Made by a program: the position numbers and the translations under genes. Below, piece after piece: positions 1-9,879 of a DNA stretch of 64,000 bases (position 1 is the stretch's first letter; each line of letters opens with the position of its first letter). The DNA lies in the NCBI RefSeq assembly GCF_000819865.1, contig NZ_CDDF01000005.1, positions 550,206 through 614,205 on the forward strand, written 5' to 3'. The notes beneath the pieces were generated by a model. It was not told the DNA's origin. It saw only the letters and a list, made by a program, of their open reading frames with translations, and did no database searches. This DNA comes from Aeromonas eucrenophila. Lineage in GTDB: Bacteria > Pseudomonadota > Gammaproteobacteria > Enterobacterales > Aeromonadaceae.

Positions 1-881
1 TCGCGAGCGAATTGGAGGGGCTGCAAAAGCAGATGTTCGATCTGATGAACAGCAAGAACTCCCAGGGGGAGTTCATCTTCGGCGGCAACCAGAGCAAGAC
101 TCAGCCCTTCGTCAAGGATGCCAGCGGTAACTACGTGTTCCAGGGGGACACGGGCCAGCGCAGCATCCAGGTCTCTCCCACGGTGCAGATCCCGGCCAAT
201 GACTCCGGCTTCGATCTGTTCGAGATGGTGGGGACCCGGCGCACCGCCAGCGCCGCCAGTGCCAACATCAAGGTAGGGGTGGGGGATCAGGCGAACTTCG
301 AGAGCTTCTATCGCAACAACTACGACTCGTCCCTGGCCAGCAACTCGTTCACCGTGAGCACCCTGGCGGGCCCACCGGATACCTACGAGATCAAGGACAG
401 TGGTGGCACAGTAGTGCAGAGCGGGGGTTACAGCGCGGGCAACAAGATAGGCTTCAACGGGCTGGAGCTGACCCTGGACCTGCCCGCAGGCGGTGCGGAT
501 CAGACCTTCGCACTCGATGCACCTAAGAACGACAACGTGCTCAACGGCATGTCCGACTTCATCACGGCCTTGCGTGACCCCACCATCTCGGCGGACAACT
601 TCCAGCTGGCAGTGGCCAATGCCACCACCCACATGGACAACGCCAGAACCAAGGTGGACAGGGGGCAGGGGGACGTGGGCAGCCGGCTCAACAGCCTGGA
701 GCAGGTGATGAGCTCGAACGATGGCCTCAGTACCCTGAACCAGCAGGCGCGGGCCAAGGTCTCGGAGGCCGACATGTACGAGGTGATAGCGACCCTCTCC
801 AAGGAGGATGCGGCCATGAGCGCTACCCAGCTCGCCTTCAGCAAGATAAGCAAGCTGACCCTGTTCGACTATATCCGCTGA
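1..881 (+). CDS. flgL: Flagellar hook-associated protein 3 (FlgL), C-terminal part
   Basis: Partial gene: the reading frame is open from the window edge, so the N-terminus lies outside. FlgL is the second hook-filament junction protein, exported by the flagellar type III system and placed between FlgK and flagellin. The first visible residues contain the LMNSKNSQGEFIFGG-type segment that flagellin-like junction proteins share. The last ~80 residues (RTKVDRGQGDVGSRLNSLEQ onward) form the C-terminal amphipathic helix of the D0/D1 core. It is probably the last gene of a polar flagellar flg operon, since a strong terminator follows. Proximity to flrABC supports a polar rather than lateral flagellum. 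Confidence 0.9.
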   Translation, partial: ASELEGLQKQMFDLMNSKNSQGEFIFGGNQSKTQPFVKDASGNYVFQGDTGQRSIQVSPTVQIPANDSGFDLFEMVGTRRTASAASANIKVGVGDQANFESFYRNNYDSSLASNSFTVSTLAGPPDTYEIKDSGGTVVQSGGYSAGNKIGFNGLELTLDLPAGGADQTFALDAPKNDNVLNGMSDFITALRDPTISADNFQLAVANATTHMDNARTKVDRGQGDVGSRLNSLEQVMSSNDGLSTLNQQARAKVSEADMYEVIATLSKEDAAMSATQLAFSKISKLTLFDYIR

Positions 882-897
882 TCACTCTCCGTTGACC

Positions 898-932
898 GCG
901 GCGCTCCCCTGCGGGGGCGCCGCTTTCACTTC
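898..932 (+). terminator. Rho-independent terminator after flgL
   Basis: A GC-rich stem (GCGGCGC-CCCC pairing with GGGG-GCGCCGC, one bulged T) is followed by a short T-rich tract. It lies 17 bases after the flgL stop and isolates the flagellar operon from the mgtE leader. Confidence 0.75.
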
Positions 933-1084
933 TGCCTCTTCTCCATCGCTTTCCCATCTGCTCTGCCCCAACTTCCCGCAATTTGTAACAACCCGTTGCC
1001 GGCGGGCCTATTGGCTTGACTCGGGCCAGCCCCTGGTCGATGATGCCGCCCGCACAGCCCAAGGCTGTGGCTATTTTTTCGCAG

Positions 1085-1245
1085 CATCTCGTTAGGCGAG
1101 GCTCCTGCATAAACACAGGCCACTGATCTCACGACGTCCAGAGACGCCCAAGATCAGGACAGTTTTCATCGGATTAAGGTGTAAACCCAAGTGGCTTCCG
1201 GCATGCCGGATACGTTATGTAGTGCTAAAGCTGGTACGTGGGGAT
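1085..1245 (+). promoter_or_regulatory. M-box (ykoK) Mg2+ riboswitch in the mgtE leader
   Basis: The leader carries the conserved M-box blocks in order: GTTAGGCGAGGCTCCTGCAT at 1091-1110, GACGTCCAGAGACGCC near 1134-1149, an ATCGGATTAAGGTG-type segment near 1169-1182, and AGTGCTAAAGCT at 1221-1232. These match my memory of the M-box consensus, an aptamer that binds several Mg2+ ions and switches off Mg2+ transporter genes when Mg2+ is plentiful. The next gene is mgtE, a known target class. An Infernal search with the M-box covariance model would settle the call. Confidence 0.88.
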
Positions 1246-1352
1246 GAAACACGCCGGACGGCGTCATTTCCTGCCTGTTACTCGTCAATCAAATTGCTGT
1301 TTTCTTGCAAACGGCAGCCGGTATGACCGGTTGCTCTCGGGTTCGACCCGGG

Positions 1353-1374
1353 ATCACATGAGGATATCTGTGAT
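1353..1374 (+). promoter_or_regulatory. Possible ribosome-binding-site sequestering hairpin of mgtE
   Basis: ATCACA (1353-1358) can pair with TGTGAT (1369-1374). The loop would hold the GAGGA ribosome-binding site (1360-1364), and the stem would include the first two bases of the ATG start at 1373. The hairpin lies 108 bases after the M-box, so it could be the translational output of the riboswitch. The pairing is seen in the sequence; the function is inferred. Confidence 0.4.
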
Positions 1375-2716
1375 GAAGAAAACACACCACCTGCTCAACC
1401 GTCATCAACTGCTCGACCTGGCTGCCCTGCAGGGCTGGCTCGCCCGCAACCTGGATCCGGTACAACGCGCCGACCAGCTGCTGACCCTGCGTCCGGAAGA
1501 GCTCAACTGTATCTTCGATACCCTGCCTACCCCCGAAGGCGCCGAGCTGCTCGTTTCCCTGCCGGCGGACTGTGCCGGCCGATTGCTGCTGCGGCTGCAT
1601 GCCAGCATCGTCAGCCTGCTGCAAGGGGCCATTCCCAGACGCGAACTGCTCGCCATCTTGCGCAAGCTCGATGACGACGATCGCCACCAACTGCTCGCCC
1701 GTTTCCCCGAGCCGGTACAGACCAGCCTCCATTCGCTGCTGGACTGGCCGAGTGAATCGGTCGGTGCCAACATGCGTCACGAATACTTGGCTATCGACGG
1801 GCAGGAGACGGTGGGCCGCGCCAAGCAGCTGATCCACGACGCCTGGGACAAGGCCCAGCTGTTTCAGGACCTGTATGTGGTCGACGGCGAGCATCGTCTG
1901 CTTGGCAGCGTCTCCCTCAAATCCTTGCTGATAGCGGATCCCCTGCTGCCGGTGAGCGAGCTGATGGAGCGGGAGGCGGTGCGCATCGATGCCCGGGCGG
2001 ATCAGGAGCTGGCCGCCCGCCTGCTGATCGATCGCGACCTCTCTATCCTGCCGGTGGAGGCTCAGGGCCGATTGGTGGGGGTCTTTCATGTGGACGATGC
2101 TGCCGACATCCTGGAGCGCGAGTCCACCGAGGATGCGGAGCTGCAGGGGGGCTCCTCGCCGCTGGATATTCCCTATCTGCAGGCGACCCCCTGGCAGTTG
2201 TGGCGCAAGCGGGTGGGCTGGCTGCTCATCCTGTTCGTGGCCGAGGCCTACACCGGCACAGTGCTGCGGGCCTTCGAGGAGCAGCTGGAGGCGGCCATTG
2301 CCCTGGCCTTCTTCATCCCTCTGCTGATCGGCACCGGCGGCAACAGCGGCACCCAGATCACCACCACCATAGTGCGTGCCATGGCGGTGGGGGAGGTGAG
2401 CCTGAAGAACCTGGGTACCGTGCTCAAGAAGGAGCTCTCAACCGGTCTGCTGATCTCGGTGGCCATCGCCATCGCGGCCTGGGTGCGGGCCTGGAGTCTG
2501 GGGGTGGGCCCCGAGATCGGCATGGTGGTGACCCTGACCATCATCGCCATCGTGCTCTGGAGTGCCACCGTCGCCTCGGTGATCCCCATGGTGCTGCGCC
2601 GCTTCCGGATCGATCCCGCTGTGGTCTCGGCCCCCTTCATCTCCACCCTGGTGGATGGCACCGGCCTCATCATCTACTTCGAAATCGCCAAGTGGTTGCT
2701 GCCCGAGTTGCAGTAA
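1373..2716 (+). CDS. mgtE: Magnesium transporter MgtE
   Basis: 447-residue inner-membrane Mg2+ channel. The N-terminal ~130 residues form the superhelical MgtE_N domain, followed by two CBS domains (~135-255), which sense cytosolic Mg2+. The C-terminal ~180 residues are five membrane helices with the pore motif PLLIGTGGNSGTQ. The frame is open further upstream (ATG at 1238), but the ATG at 1373 has GAGGA eight bases before it and gives the normal family length; the longer form would translate the riboswitch leader. A perfect-stem terminator follows. Expression is probably controlled by the M-box upstream. Confidence 0.93.
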   Translation: MKKTHHLLNRHQLLDLAALQGWLARNLDPVQRADQLLTLRPEELNCIFDTLPTPEGAELLVSLPADCAGRLLLRLHASIVSLLQGAIPRRELLAILRKLDDDDRHQLLARFPEPVQTSLHSLLDWPSESVGANMRHEYLAIDGQETVGRAKQLIHDAWDKAQLFQDLYVVDGEHRLLGSVSLKSLLIADPLLPVSELMEREAVRIDARADQELAARLLIDRDLSILPVEAQGRLVGVFHVDDAADILERESTEDAELQGGSSPLDIPYLQATPWQLWRKRVGWLLILFVAEAYTGTVLRAFEEQLEAAIALAFFIPLLIGTGGNSGTQITTTIVRAMAVGEVSLKNLGTVLKKELSTGLLISVAIAIAAWVRAWSLGVGPEIGMVVTLTIIAIVLWSATVASVIPMVLRRFRIDPAVVSAPFISTLVDGTGLIIYFEIAKWLLPELQ

Positions 2717-2740
2717 GCAGGCGTTCGAACCCGCAATAGC

Positions 2741-2772
2741 AAAGAGGCAGCCCATGGGCTGCCTCTTTCTTT
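2741..2772. terminator. Bidirectional terminator between mgtE and ppx
   Basis: AAAGAGGCAGCCC and GGGCTGCCTCTTT form a 13-bp perfect stem with a two-base centre and T-rich flanks on both strands. It lies between the convergent mgtE and ppx genes and can serve both. Confidence 0.85.
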
Positions 2773-2785
2773 CATGCAGGAGCGG

Positions 2786-4276
2786 TCAGCTCAGCTGGAA
2801 CAACAGGGGCCAGCCCTGCTCCTGGCAATAACGGTGCTCCTTCTCCAGGTTCTGCATCAGCAGGCGGTTATCCTCACACCACTCGGTTGGCAGGGTAACC
2901 ACCAGTTGATCCCCTGCGGCCAACACCTTCAACGGGGGCAGCAGGTTGTCCTGGCGTCTGTGGTGAGCCGCCACCGCGAGGCGCAGGATGCGGATGCAGC
3001 GCAGCACCGTCTGCTCGTCGTGGTTGGGCAGGGCGGGCAGCTCGGAGAGCTTGAGCCCCTTGCGCTGGAAACGCACCAGAGCTGCCAGCAGGGCCTGATC
3101 GTCCTGGTTGAAACCGGGCAGGTCGGTGTTTTGCAATATGTAGGCGGAGTGTTTGTGGATGCCGCTGTAGTTGATGGCGAGCCCAATCTCGTGCAGCCGC
3201 GCCGCCCAGCCGAGGATGGCGCGATAGGGCTCGATGGGCATCTGCCAGGGCTCGCTCAGGGCATCGAACAGGGAGAGCACGGTCTGCTCGACCCGGGCCG
3301 CCTGGCGCTTGTCGATGCGGTAGTGGCTGATGAGGGCAAGGGCAGTGCGCTCGCGGATGTCGTGATGCTGCAGCCTCTCTTCGAACTCGTACAGCAGACC
3401 TTCGCGCAGGGCACCGTCGGAATACTCCATCCGCTCTATGGGCAGGGAGGTGAAGAGGCCGAGCAGTATGGCCACGGCGGCGGCGAATACCCCCTGGCGC
3501 TCCTCGGTCAAACCGGCGAGTTTGAGCTGCTCGACCTTTTTGTGCTTGAGCATCTCTTCTTTGAGCCGCTCAAGCCCCGCCAGGGTGATGCTGCCATCGG
3601 TCCAGCCTTCCCCCTGCAACACGTCCCGCACGGTACGGATGGAGCCTGAGCTGCCGAGGCAGCTCTGCCAGCCGAGTTTGCGGTACTGGTTGACGATGGG
3701 GGCGAGCTGATGTTGCACCTCCAGCACGGCGTTGTTGATGGCCTTCTCGCTCAGCTTGCCGTTGCCAAAGAAGCTCTGGGTGAAGCTGACGCAGCCCATC
3801 TTGCGACTGGTGAGGGCCTTGTGGTCAAACCCCTCGCCGATGATGAGTTCGGTACTGCCGCCACCGATGTCCACCACCAGCACCTGGCCTTCGATATGCT
3901 GGGTGTGCGCCACCCCCTGATAGATGAGGCGGGCCTCTTCCTGACCGCTGATGATCTCGACGGGGTGATTGAGCACCAGGGCCGCCTCGCGCACGAAGTC
4001 ACGGGCGTTGCTGGCACGGCGCAGGGTGTAGGTGCCGGCGATGCGGATCTGATCCGGCTTGATGTTGGTCAGCCGCTCGGCGAACAGGGCGAGGCAATCG
4101 AGGCCTCGCGCCATGGCCTCGTCCGACATGCGGCGCTGCTCGTCCATCCCCTCCGCCAGCCGGACTCGCTCCTTGATGCGATCGACGATCTGCATCCGTC
4201 CCTCATTGAGGCGGGCGATGACCATGTGAAAACTGTTCGAGCCCAGATCGACAGCGGCGTACAGACTATTGTCCAT
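2786..4276 (-). CDS. ppx: Exopolyphosphatase
   Basis: 496-residue Ppx/GppA family enzyme that removes terminal phosphates from polyphosphate. The N-terminus has the ASKHA phosphate-binding loop ([12 protein letters not shown]), and a second signature is [12 protein letters not shown] near residue 140. The C-terminal half is the HD-like domain seen in full-length enterobacterial Ppx, so this is the long form. The gene overlaps the 3' end of ppk by 11 bases, so the two are probably translationally coupled in one ppk-ppx operon. Polyphosphate is made by Ppk and degraded by Ppx, and both sit behind one Pho box. Confidence 0.95.
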   Translation of the reverse strand: MDNSLYAAVDLGSNSFHMVIARLNEGRMQIVDRIKERVRLAEGMDEQRRMSDEAMARGLDCLALFAERLTNIKPDQIRIAGTYTLRRASNARDFVREAALVLNHPVEIISGQEEARLIYQGVAHTQHIEGQVLVVDIGGGSTELIIGEGFDHKALTSRKMGCVSFTQSFFGNGKLSEKAINNAVLEVQHQLAPIVNQYRKLGWQSCLGSSGSIRTVRDVLQGEGWTDGSITLAGLERLKEEMLKHKKVEQLKLAGLTEERQGVFAAAVAILLGLFTSLPIERMEYSDGALREGLLYEFEERLQHHDIRERTALALISHYRIDKRQAARVEQTVLSLFDALSEPWQMPIEPYRAILGWAARLHEIGLAINYSGIHKHSAYILQNTDLPGFNQDDQALLAALVRFQRKGLKLSELPALPNHDEQTVLRCIRILRLAVAAHHRRQDNLLPPLKVLAAGDQLVVTLPTEWCEDNRLLMQNLEKEHRYCQEQGWPLLFQLS

Positions 4277-6335
4277 GGTTTGACTCTATGCGTTTGAGAT
4301 AATCGTAAATCGCAACCTGAGAACGGACCTTGCGGCGGTTGCCCCGCTTCACGTACTCGTTGCTCTGGTTTGCATCGATGACCCTTGCCTTGCAGGTGTC
4401 GCTGAGCTGCAGCTGGAGGATGTCCAGGATGCGCTGCTTGAGGCGCTCGTCGTAGATGGGGGTACCCACCTCGATCCGGCCGTCGATGTTGCGGCTCATC
4501 CAGTCGGCGCTGGAGATGAACAGCTGGGGGTTGCCCCTGTTGTGGAACACCATGACCCGCGGGTGCTCGAGGAAGCGGTCGATGATGCTGATGACCTGGA
4601 TGTTTTCGCTGAGCCCCGGCACCCCCGGGCGCAGGGCGCACATGCCGCGGATGATCATCTGGATCGGCACCCCCGCCTGACCGGCGGCGTAGAGACGGTT
4701 GATGAGGTCCCTGTCCACCAGGTTGTTGATCTTGAGGGTGATGCCGCTCGGCTGGCCCGCCTTGGCGTTGGCCAGCTCGGCGTCGATGAGGCGATAGAGC
4801 TGACGGCGGCTGTTGATGGGGGAGACCAGCAGGTGGTTGAACTTGTAGCGCCGGTAGGGATATTCGATGTATTCGAACACCCCCTCCACCTCGGCGGTGA
4901 TGTCCGGGTGGCGGGTCAGCAGGGAGAAGTCGGTGTAGATCTTGGCGGTCTTCTCGTTGAAGTTGCCGGTGCCGATGTGGGCGTAGCGCACCGCCTCGCC
5001 GTGCTCGTGGCGGGTGATCAGGCAGAGCTTGGAGTGGATCTTGAGGCTCGGCACCCCGAACACCACCTTGACCCCCGCATCGGTCAGGATATTGGCCCAG
5101 TCGATGTTGGCCGCCTCGTCGAAGCGGGCGCGCAGCTCCACCACAACAGTCACCTTCTTGCCGTTGTTGGCGGCGTCGATGAGGGAGTGGATGATGCGCG
5201 ACTTCTTGGCGACCCGGTAGATATTGATGCGGATGGCGCTCACCGCCGGATCAAAGGCTGCCTGACGCACCAGTTCCGTGAAATGGTGGAACTTGTGATA
5301 GGGGTAATACAGCAGAATGTCCTGCTTGGTGATGGCGTCGAAGGCGTTGACGAAGCCGTCGAAGTCGCGGCAATCGAGGGCCGGCAGCTTGGGGTTTTCC
5401 AGATAGTCCCGGCCCACGTTGGGGAAGCCGATGAAATCCTTGAAGTTGTGATAACGACCGCCGGGCATGATGGCGTCGTAGGAGCTGATCTGCAGCTTGA
5501 GCTTGAGGAAGCTTATCATGGCGGCGGGCATCTCCCGCTCGTAGACGAAGCGCACCGGCATGGCGGTGAGGCGCTGCTTCAAGCCGTCACTCATCTTGTC
5601 CACCAGACTCAGGTCGAGCTGGTCTGAGAGATCGTACTCCGCATCCCGGGTCAGCTTGACCGCGTAGGCCGCTATCTCGTCGTAGTCGAAGAAGCCCTTG
5701 AAGATCTCGTCGAGACAGAAGCGGATGACGTTATCCAGGATGATGATCTGTTTCTTGCGGCGGGTCCCCTCCGGCGGCAGCTGGAAGAAGCGGGGCAGAT
5801 CGTCGGTCGGCACCTCCACCAGGGCGTACTGGATCACCTGGCCACCCTTCTTCATCTCGATGGCGAGGTAGGTGTGCTCGTCTTTGAGGAACTTGACCGG
5901 GTTGACTTCCTTGTTCAGCAGTATAGGGATGATGTGGCGCAGCACCTTCTCCCGGAAGAAGACCCGCAGCCACTGCTGAATGGAGTCGGAGATCTGGCTC
6001 TCGTTGACCAAGAAGATGTTGTGGCGGGCGAGGGCGATCAGCAGCTCTTTGTAGGTGTTGTCGAATGCCTCGCCGAGGGCCATCACCTTCTGCTGGATGG
6101 CGCGCAGCAGCACCTTGGCCTCGTCGTCGCCCCCGTGCACCTCGTTGATGAGGATGCGGCGCTTGACGTCCGAGACCCGTACCTTGAAAAACTCGTCCTG
6201 GTTGGAGGAGAAGATCCCGAGGAAGCGGACCCGCTCGATGAGGGGGACCGTCTTGTCCATCGCCTCTTGCAACACCCGTTCATTGAATGAGAGCCAACTC
6301 AGCTCTTTCTCTTCATACTGCTTGTCGGTGCTCAT
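4266..6335 (-). CDS. ppk: Polyphosphate kinase 1
   Basis: 689-residue PPK1, which polymerises the gamma-phosphate of ATP into long polyphosphate chains, normally at the inner membrane. The four family domains are visible: the N domain ([15 protein letters not shown]), the head domain, and the C1 and C2 catalytic domains with KIHSKLCLI, which carries the autophosphorylated histidine, and the second phospholipase-D-like motif near [13 protein letters not shown]. Length matches the E. coli enzyme. The ATG at 6335 is preceded by GAGG. It is the first gene of ppk-ppx, and a Pho-box-like element lies about 55 bases upstream. Confidence 0.96.
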   Translation of the reverse strand: MSTDKQYEEKELSWLSFNERVLQEAMDKTVPLIERVRFLGIFSSNQDEFFKVRVSDVKRRILINEVHGGDDEAKVLLRAIQQKVMALGEAFDNTYKELLIALARHNIFLVNESQISDSIQQWLRVFFREKVLRHIIPILLNKEVNPVKFLKDEHTYLAIEMKKGGQVIQYALVEVPTDDLPRFFQLPPEGTRRKKQIIILDNVIRFCLDEIFKGFFDYDEIAAYAVKLTRDAEYDLSDQLDLSLVDKMSDGLKQRLTAMPVRFVYEREMPAAMISFLKLKLQISSYDAIMPGGRYHNFKDFIGFPNVGRDYLENPKLPALDCRDFDGFVNAFDAITKQDILLYYPYHKFHHFTELVRQAAFDPAVSAIRINIYRVAKKSRIIHSLIDAANNGKKVTVVVELRARFDEAANIDWANILTDAGVKVVFGVPSLKIHSKLCLITRHEHGEAVRYAHIGTGNFNEKTAKIYTDFSLLTRHPDITAEVEGVFEYIEYPYRRYKFNHLLVSPINSRRQLYRLIDAELANAKAGQPSGITLKINNLVDRDLINRLYAAGQAGVPIQMIIRGMCALRPGVPGLSENIQVISIIDRFLEHPRVMVFHNRGNPQLFISSADWMSRNIDGRIEVGTPIYDERLKQRILDILQLQLSDTCKARVIDANQSNEYVKRGNRRKVRSQVAIYDYLKRIESNHGQ

Positions 6336-6387
6336 CTGGTGCCTCTGTGATCAGGTTGCGTCTGCGCGGCAGTTATGGCGTCAAACC

Positions 6388-6405
6388 ATGACAATTTTAT
6401 GACGG
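6388..6405 (-). promoter_or_regulatory. Pho box upstream of ppk-ppx
   Basis: Read on the minus strand, this is CCGTCATAAAATTGTCAT, matching 16 of 18 positions of the PhoB consensus CTGTCATAAAACTGTCAY. Ten bases downstream is CATAAC, usable as a -10 box, the geometry expected of a PhoB-activated promoter. It predicts induction of polyphosphate synthesis under phosphate starvation. Confidence 0.7.
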
Positions 6406-6411
6406 CCGGCA

Positions 6412-6924
6412 CTATTCGGTCAGGTCTTGATCGATGTCGACGACGAGATCATCGGAGAGGGACTCCAGCGCCGCGACCAGATCGTCCTGCTCGAGCTGGG
6501 GAGGCAAGGCGACCAGGGCATGGGCGTAGAACAAGGGGGCACCCGAGTGGGGCGCGGGCTCGCAGCCGGTGGTGAGATCGGCGACGTTGATGTTGAGTTG
6601 ACGCAGTATGCTGGCCACCTCGTGGACTATGCCGGGCCTGTCGTTGCCGGTGACGGTCAGCATCATCTGGCGGGCGGGCTCCTGGCTGAGCTGGCCTTCG
6701 GCGAAGCTCACGGTCAGACCCGGCAGCATCACCAGTGCCTCGCACAGGCTGCGGTAGTGCTCATCGGGGACGCTCACGTGCAAAATGCCGGCAAATTGTC
6801 CTGCCAGTTCACTCATGGAGCTGGCCAGCCAGTTACCCTGCTGCTGGGTGATGGTATGCGCCAGACTCTCGACGATGCCGGGCTTGTCTGCTCCGATGAC
6901 GGTGACGACCAATTGCTTTTGCAT
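6412..6924 (-). CDS. gcvR: GcvR-like protein with two ACT domains
   Basis: 170-residue protein with two ACT domains: VTVIGADKPGIVESLA at the N-terminus and LTVTGNDRPGIVHEVA at about residue 90. This is the architecture of GcvR, the glycine-responsive antagonist of GcvA that keeps the glycine cleavage operon repressed. The frame extends 25 codons upstream, but the ATG at 6924 starts at the family N-terminus (MQKQLVVTVIG) behind AGGAG. It is divergent from the next gene, and neither gcvA nor gcvTHP is in the window, so the glycine role rests on family resemblance. Confidence 0.82.
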   Translation of the reverse strand: MQKQLVVTVIGADKPGIVESLAHTITQQQGNWLASSMSELAGQFAGILHVSVPDEHYRSLCEALVMLPGLTVSFAEGQLSQEPARQMMLTVTGNDRPGIVHEVASILRQLNINVADLTTGCEPAPHSGAPLFYAHALVALPPQLEQDDLVAALESLSDDLVVDIDQDLTE

Positions 6925-7137
6925 CCTGCTCTCCTGTGAGTGGGTTCCACCCTCATTGTGCCTGCTGCGGCAGGCCATATGAAGCCCCGCCTCGCGCAAA
7001 AATGGTGAAAAAACACTAAGGCAGGGAGGAGGGCTTCATTTCTGCTCTGCCTGTGCCGGCCCCCCCGTGCTAGAGTGTTGCCCCTTCTTCTCCATGTTTT
7101 GTGAACAGGATATGTCTTGTGAATGGGATCTGCGCTT

Positions 7138-7989
7138 ATGAATAGCCTTGTCGTATCGGGATTGGTGTTGTTGGTACTGCTCCTGCTGGCGATCGTCTGG
7201 GGCAGAGGCAAGAAAGGCAAGGTATCGCCCTATGAGCTGCAGGAGACCCTGTTCAGTCCGGCCGAGCGCTCCTTCCTCGGGGTGCTGGATCTGGCGGTGG
7301 GCGACAAGGCGCGGGTCTTCGCCAAGGTGCGGGTCGCCGACGTGCTGACCCCGCAAGCGCGTATGGGCAAGAGCAAGTGGCAGCAGGCCTTCAACCGGAT
7401 CAGTGCCAAGCACTTCGATTATCTGCTCTGCCATCCGGCGGATCTCTCCTTCCTCTGCGCCATCGAACTCGATGACAGCTCCCACCGCCACCAGAAGCGC
7501 AAGGCGCGGGATCTGTTCCTCAAAGAAGCCTGTGACGGTGCGGGTCTGCCCCTGTTGCAGATCCCGGCCAGCAGCCACTATCAGGTGGAAGAGCTGCGCG
7601 AGCAGCTGTTGCCGCTGTTGAGCAAGGCCTCTCCCCTGGTCGAGGATCTGTTGCCAGGGGAGCGCCGCGAGCCCACCTTCAGCCCGCTGCTGCTCGATGG
7701 CGTGGATCTGAGCGAGCCGCGCCATGGGGGGCAAGCACCGGTCGCCTCGGTGCCGCAAGCCCCTAAGCCGGGACTCGCCGAGCCGGATCCCGAGCTGGTG
7801 GACAACCTGTTCGGCAGCCTGGACGAGGAGGAGGATCAGCCTTCTGCCACGCCGCACTGCCCTCGCTGCGATGCCCCGTTGGTGGAGCGGGAGGCCAAGA
7901 AGGGCCCCCATGTCGGTCGCCTGTTCCTGGCCTGCAGCCGCTTCCCCCAGTGCCGTTACGCCGCCCCCCACGGTCAGCTCAAACACTGA
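7138..7989 (+). CDS. DUF2726-type protein with topoisomerase-like zinc ribbon
   Basis: 283-residue protein of unknown function. Residues ~1-20 form a hydrophobic N-terminal anchor. Residues ~35-155 look like a DUF2726 domain (FSPAERSFLGVLD, CAIELDDSSHRHQKRKARD), which resembles restriction-endonuclease folds. The C-terminus is a four-cysteine zinc ribbon of the topoisomerase type (CPRC...CSRFPQC). An ATG at 7123 is also in frame; 7138 was preferred because it begins just before the anchor, but neither has a clear ribosome-binding site. The domains suggest a membrane-tethered nucleic-acid-binding protein, which is inference. Confidence 0.75.
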   Translation: MNSLVVSGLVLLVLLLLAIVWGRGKKGKVSPYELQETLFSPAERSFLGVLDLAVGDKARVFAKVRVADVLTPQARMGKSKWQQAFNRISAKHFDYLLCHPADLSFLCAIELDDSSHRHQKRKARDLFLKEACDGAGLPLLQIPASSHYQVEELREQLLPLLSKASPLVEDLLPGERREPTFSPLLLDGVDLSEPRHGGQAPVASVPQAPKPGLAEPDPELVDNLFGSLDEEEDQPSATPHCPRCDAPLVEREAKKGPHVGRLFLACSRFPQCRYAAPHGQLKH

Positions 7990-7999
7990 GTCCGCTTCT

Positions 8000-8030
8000 G
8001 GCTCCGGTTGCGACCGGAGCCATTCTCTCC
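8000..8030 (+). terminator. Terminator after the DUF2726 gene
   Basis: A nine-base perfect stem, GGCTCCGGT/ACCGGAGCC, with a TGCG loop, is followed by ATTCTCTCC. The T tract is imperfect. Confidence 0.6.
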
Positions 8031-8263
8031 TAGGTTTTCCTCTGACTCGGCGGTTTTTCCGCCTCCCGTCAATGACAAAGAAATGACTACGATGTGTGGA
8101 TTGTGATCGCCGTCCCGGCCCGCTGTCGCGGGCGCGACAAATTTTGACAATCCGCCATTATTTTGGCACTTTGTGCCCCTTATAACGTGCATGGCTAGCC
8201 ATATTAAGCACGAAAAAAACAACAGTTTGGCTTCAGGTGCAGAAAAGGATGGAGAGGATGGCA
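8031..8263 (+). other. Leader and promoter region of flrA
   Basis: This ~230-bp AT-richer stretch must hold the flrA promoter. TTGACA occurs near 8144 and TTATAAC near 8180, but their spacing does not make one standard sigma-70 promoter. GGCACTTTGTGCC forms a small inverted repeat between them. No sigma-54 motif was recognised, as expected for the top of a flagellar hierarchy. Confidence 0.35.
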
Positions 8264-9676
8264 ATGGAGGTATTGATTGTCGATGCCGATGAACAGCGGC
8301 GCCAGCAGCTGGGGACAGTGCTTTCGTTCATGGGGATCCCCTGGCAGGAGGTGGCCGAGCCCGAGCTCGATGTGGCCATCGAATCCTCCGGCCCGCTGCA
8401 AGGGATATTGACGGGCGAGCTGCAGGAGCGCCCCCTCGGCGAGCTGCTCGCCGCCTTCCCCCGGATCCCCTTCCTCTCCCTGATCGAGGCCAGTCACCCC
8501 AACAGCAACTTCATCGGTGGCAGTGACGCCCCCTTCACCTATGAGTCGCTGACGCGTCACCTGCATTTCTGCCAGGCCTTCATCTCATTGCACCCGCGCC
8601 AGCAATTGCACGACAAGGGCCAGACCCTGTTGCGGCTGCTGGTGGGCAAGGGCAGGGGCATTCAGGAGGTACGTCGCCTCATCGGTCAGGTTGCGGAAAC
8701 CGACGCCAACGTGCTGATCCTGGGGGAGTCCGGGACCGGCAAGGAGGTGGTGGCCCGCGCCATTCACGAACTCTCTTCTCGCAGCAGCGGCCCCTTCGTG
8801 CCCATCAACTGCGGCGCCATTCCGGCTGAGCTCCTGGAGAGCGAGCTGTTCGGCCACGAGAAGGGTGCCTTCACCGGTGCCATCGCCGCCCGTCGCGGCC
8901 GCTTCGAGCTGGCACAGGGGGGCACCCTGTTCCTCGACGAAATTGGCGACATGCCGCTGCCGATGCAGGTCAAGCTGCTGCGGGTGCTGCAAGAGCGCCT
9001 GTTCGACAGAGTGGGCGGCGGCAAGCCGGTGCAGGCGGACGTGCGCGTCATCGCGGCGACCCACCGAGATCTGGAGGCGATGATCCGCACCCAGCTGTTC
9101 CGCGAGGATCTCTACTATCGCCTCAACGTCTTCCCCATCGAGACGCCGCCCCTGCGCGAGCGTGCCGACGACATCCCCCTGCTGCTGCAGGAGTTGCTCA
9201 ATCGCCATGCCGAGCAGCACAGGGGGATCATCCGCCTGACCCAGCGCGCCATGGAATCCATCATGCAGTACCCCTGGCCCGGCAACGTGCGCGAGCTGTC
9301 GAACCTCATCGAGCGGCTGCTGATCCTCTATCCAAACCAGATCGTCGATGTGGTGGACTTGCCGAGCCGTTATCGCCTGCTGCCCTGCGAGCCGCGCGAC
9401 GAGCGACTCACCGAGATGGACGAGCGCGATGCCTTGGCCGCCGTGTTCCAGACCCCCCTCGAGCCGGAGCCGAGCAGCGGTATGTCTCTCCCCATGCAGC
9501 TGCCGCAGGAGGGGGTCAATCTCAAGGAGATGCTGGCCGATCTCGAGGTGGAGCTGATCCGCCAGGCCCTGGAGTCCCAGGAGGGGGTGGTGGCCCGCGC
9601 CGCCGATCTGCTCAGCATGCGCCGCACCACGTTGGTGGAGAAGATGAAAAAATACGGCATGAGCAAGGATATTTGA
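8264..9676 (+). CDS. flrA: Flagellar master regulator FlrA (sigma-54 activator)
   Basis: 470-residue NtrC-type enhancer-binding protein. The N-terminal ~110 residues are a receiver-like FleQ domain; the central AAA+ domain has Walker A GESGTGKE (~residue 153), the sigma-54 contact loop GAFTGA (~201) and Walker B FLDEIGD; the C-terminus is a Fis-type helix-turn-helix ([18 protein letters not shown]). This is the FleQ/FlrA family, which activates class II flagellar genes with RpoN. The frame also has ATGs at 8237 and 8258; 8264 was chosen because GGAGAGG ends six bases before it. The flrBC pair follows, the Vibrio/Aeromonas polar flagellar order. Confidence 0.93.
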   Translation: MEVLIVDADEQRRQQLGTVLSFMGIPWQEVAEPELDVAIESSGPLQGILTGELQERPLGELLAAFPRIPFLSLIEASHPNSNFIGGSDAPFTYESLTRHLHFCQAFISLHPRQQLHDKGQTLLRLLVGKGRGIQEVRRLIGQVAETDANVLILGESGTGKEVVARAIHELSSRSSGPFVPINCGAIPAELLESELFGHEKGAFTGAIAARRGRFELAQGGTLFLDEIGDMPLPMQVKLLRVLQERLFDRVGGGKPVQADVRVIAATHRDLEAMIRTQLFREDLYYRLNVFPIETPPLRERADDIPLLLQELLNRHAEQHRGIIRLTQRAMESIMQYPWPGNVRELSNLIERLLILYPNQIVDVVDLPSRYRLLPCEPRDERLTEMDERDALAAVFQTPLEPEPSSGMSLPMQLPQEGVNLKEMLADLEVELIRQALESQEGVVARAADLLSMRRTTLVEKMKKYGMSKDI

Positions 9677-9828
9677 ACCGCGGCCATGGCTCTGGTTGCG
9701 AGATCCTGAGCAAGGACCCTGCGTGGCTCTCCCTGCCGAGGGCCTCTAGTGACAGAGCCTGAGCCGATCCTGAGGTCAATGCTTTGACACCGGATGTCTA
9801 ATGCATTGATATACATCAATTATTTTAA

Positions 9829-9844
9829 TGGCATGGAAATTGAA
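9829..9844 (+). promoter_or_regulatory. Candidate sigma-54 promoter of flrBC
   Basis: TGGCATGGAAATTGAA matches TGGCACG-N4-TTGCW at all but two defined positions, with GG at -24 and TTG at -12 correctly spaced. It lies 35 bp before the flrB start. In Vibrio, flrBC is known to be activated by FlrA with RpoN, and flrA lies just upstream here. Confidence 0.55.
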
Positions 9845-9879
9845 TAGCCTGATCCCAAACCCAGTTTGAGGTCAGGTTT

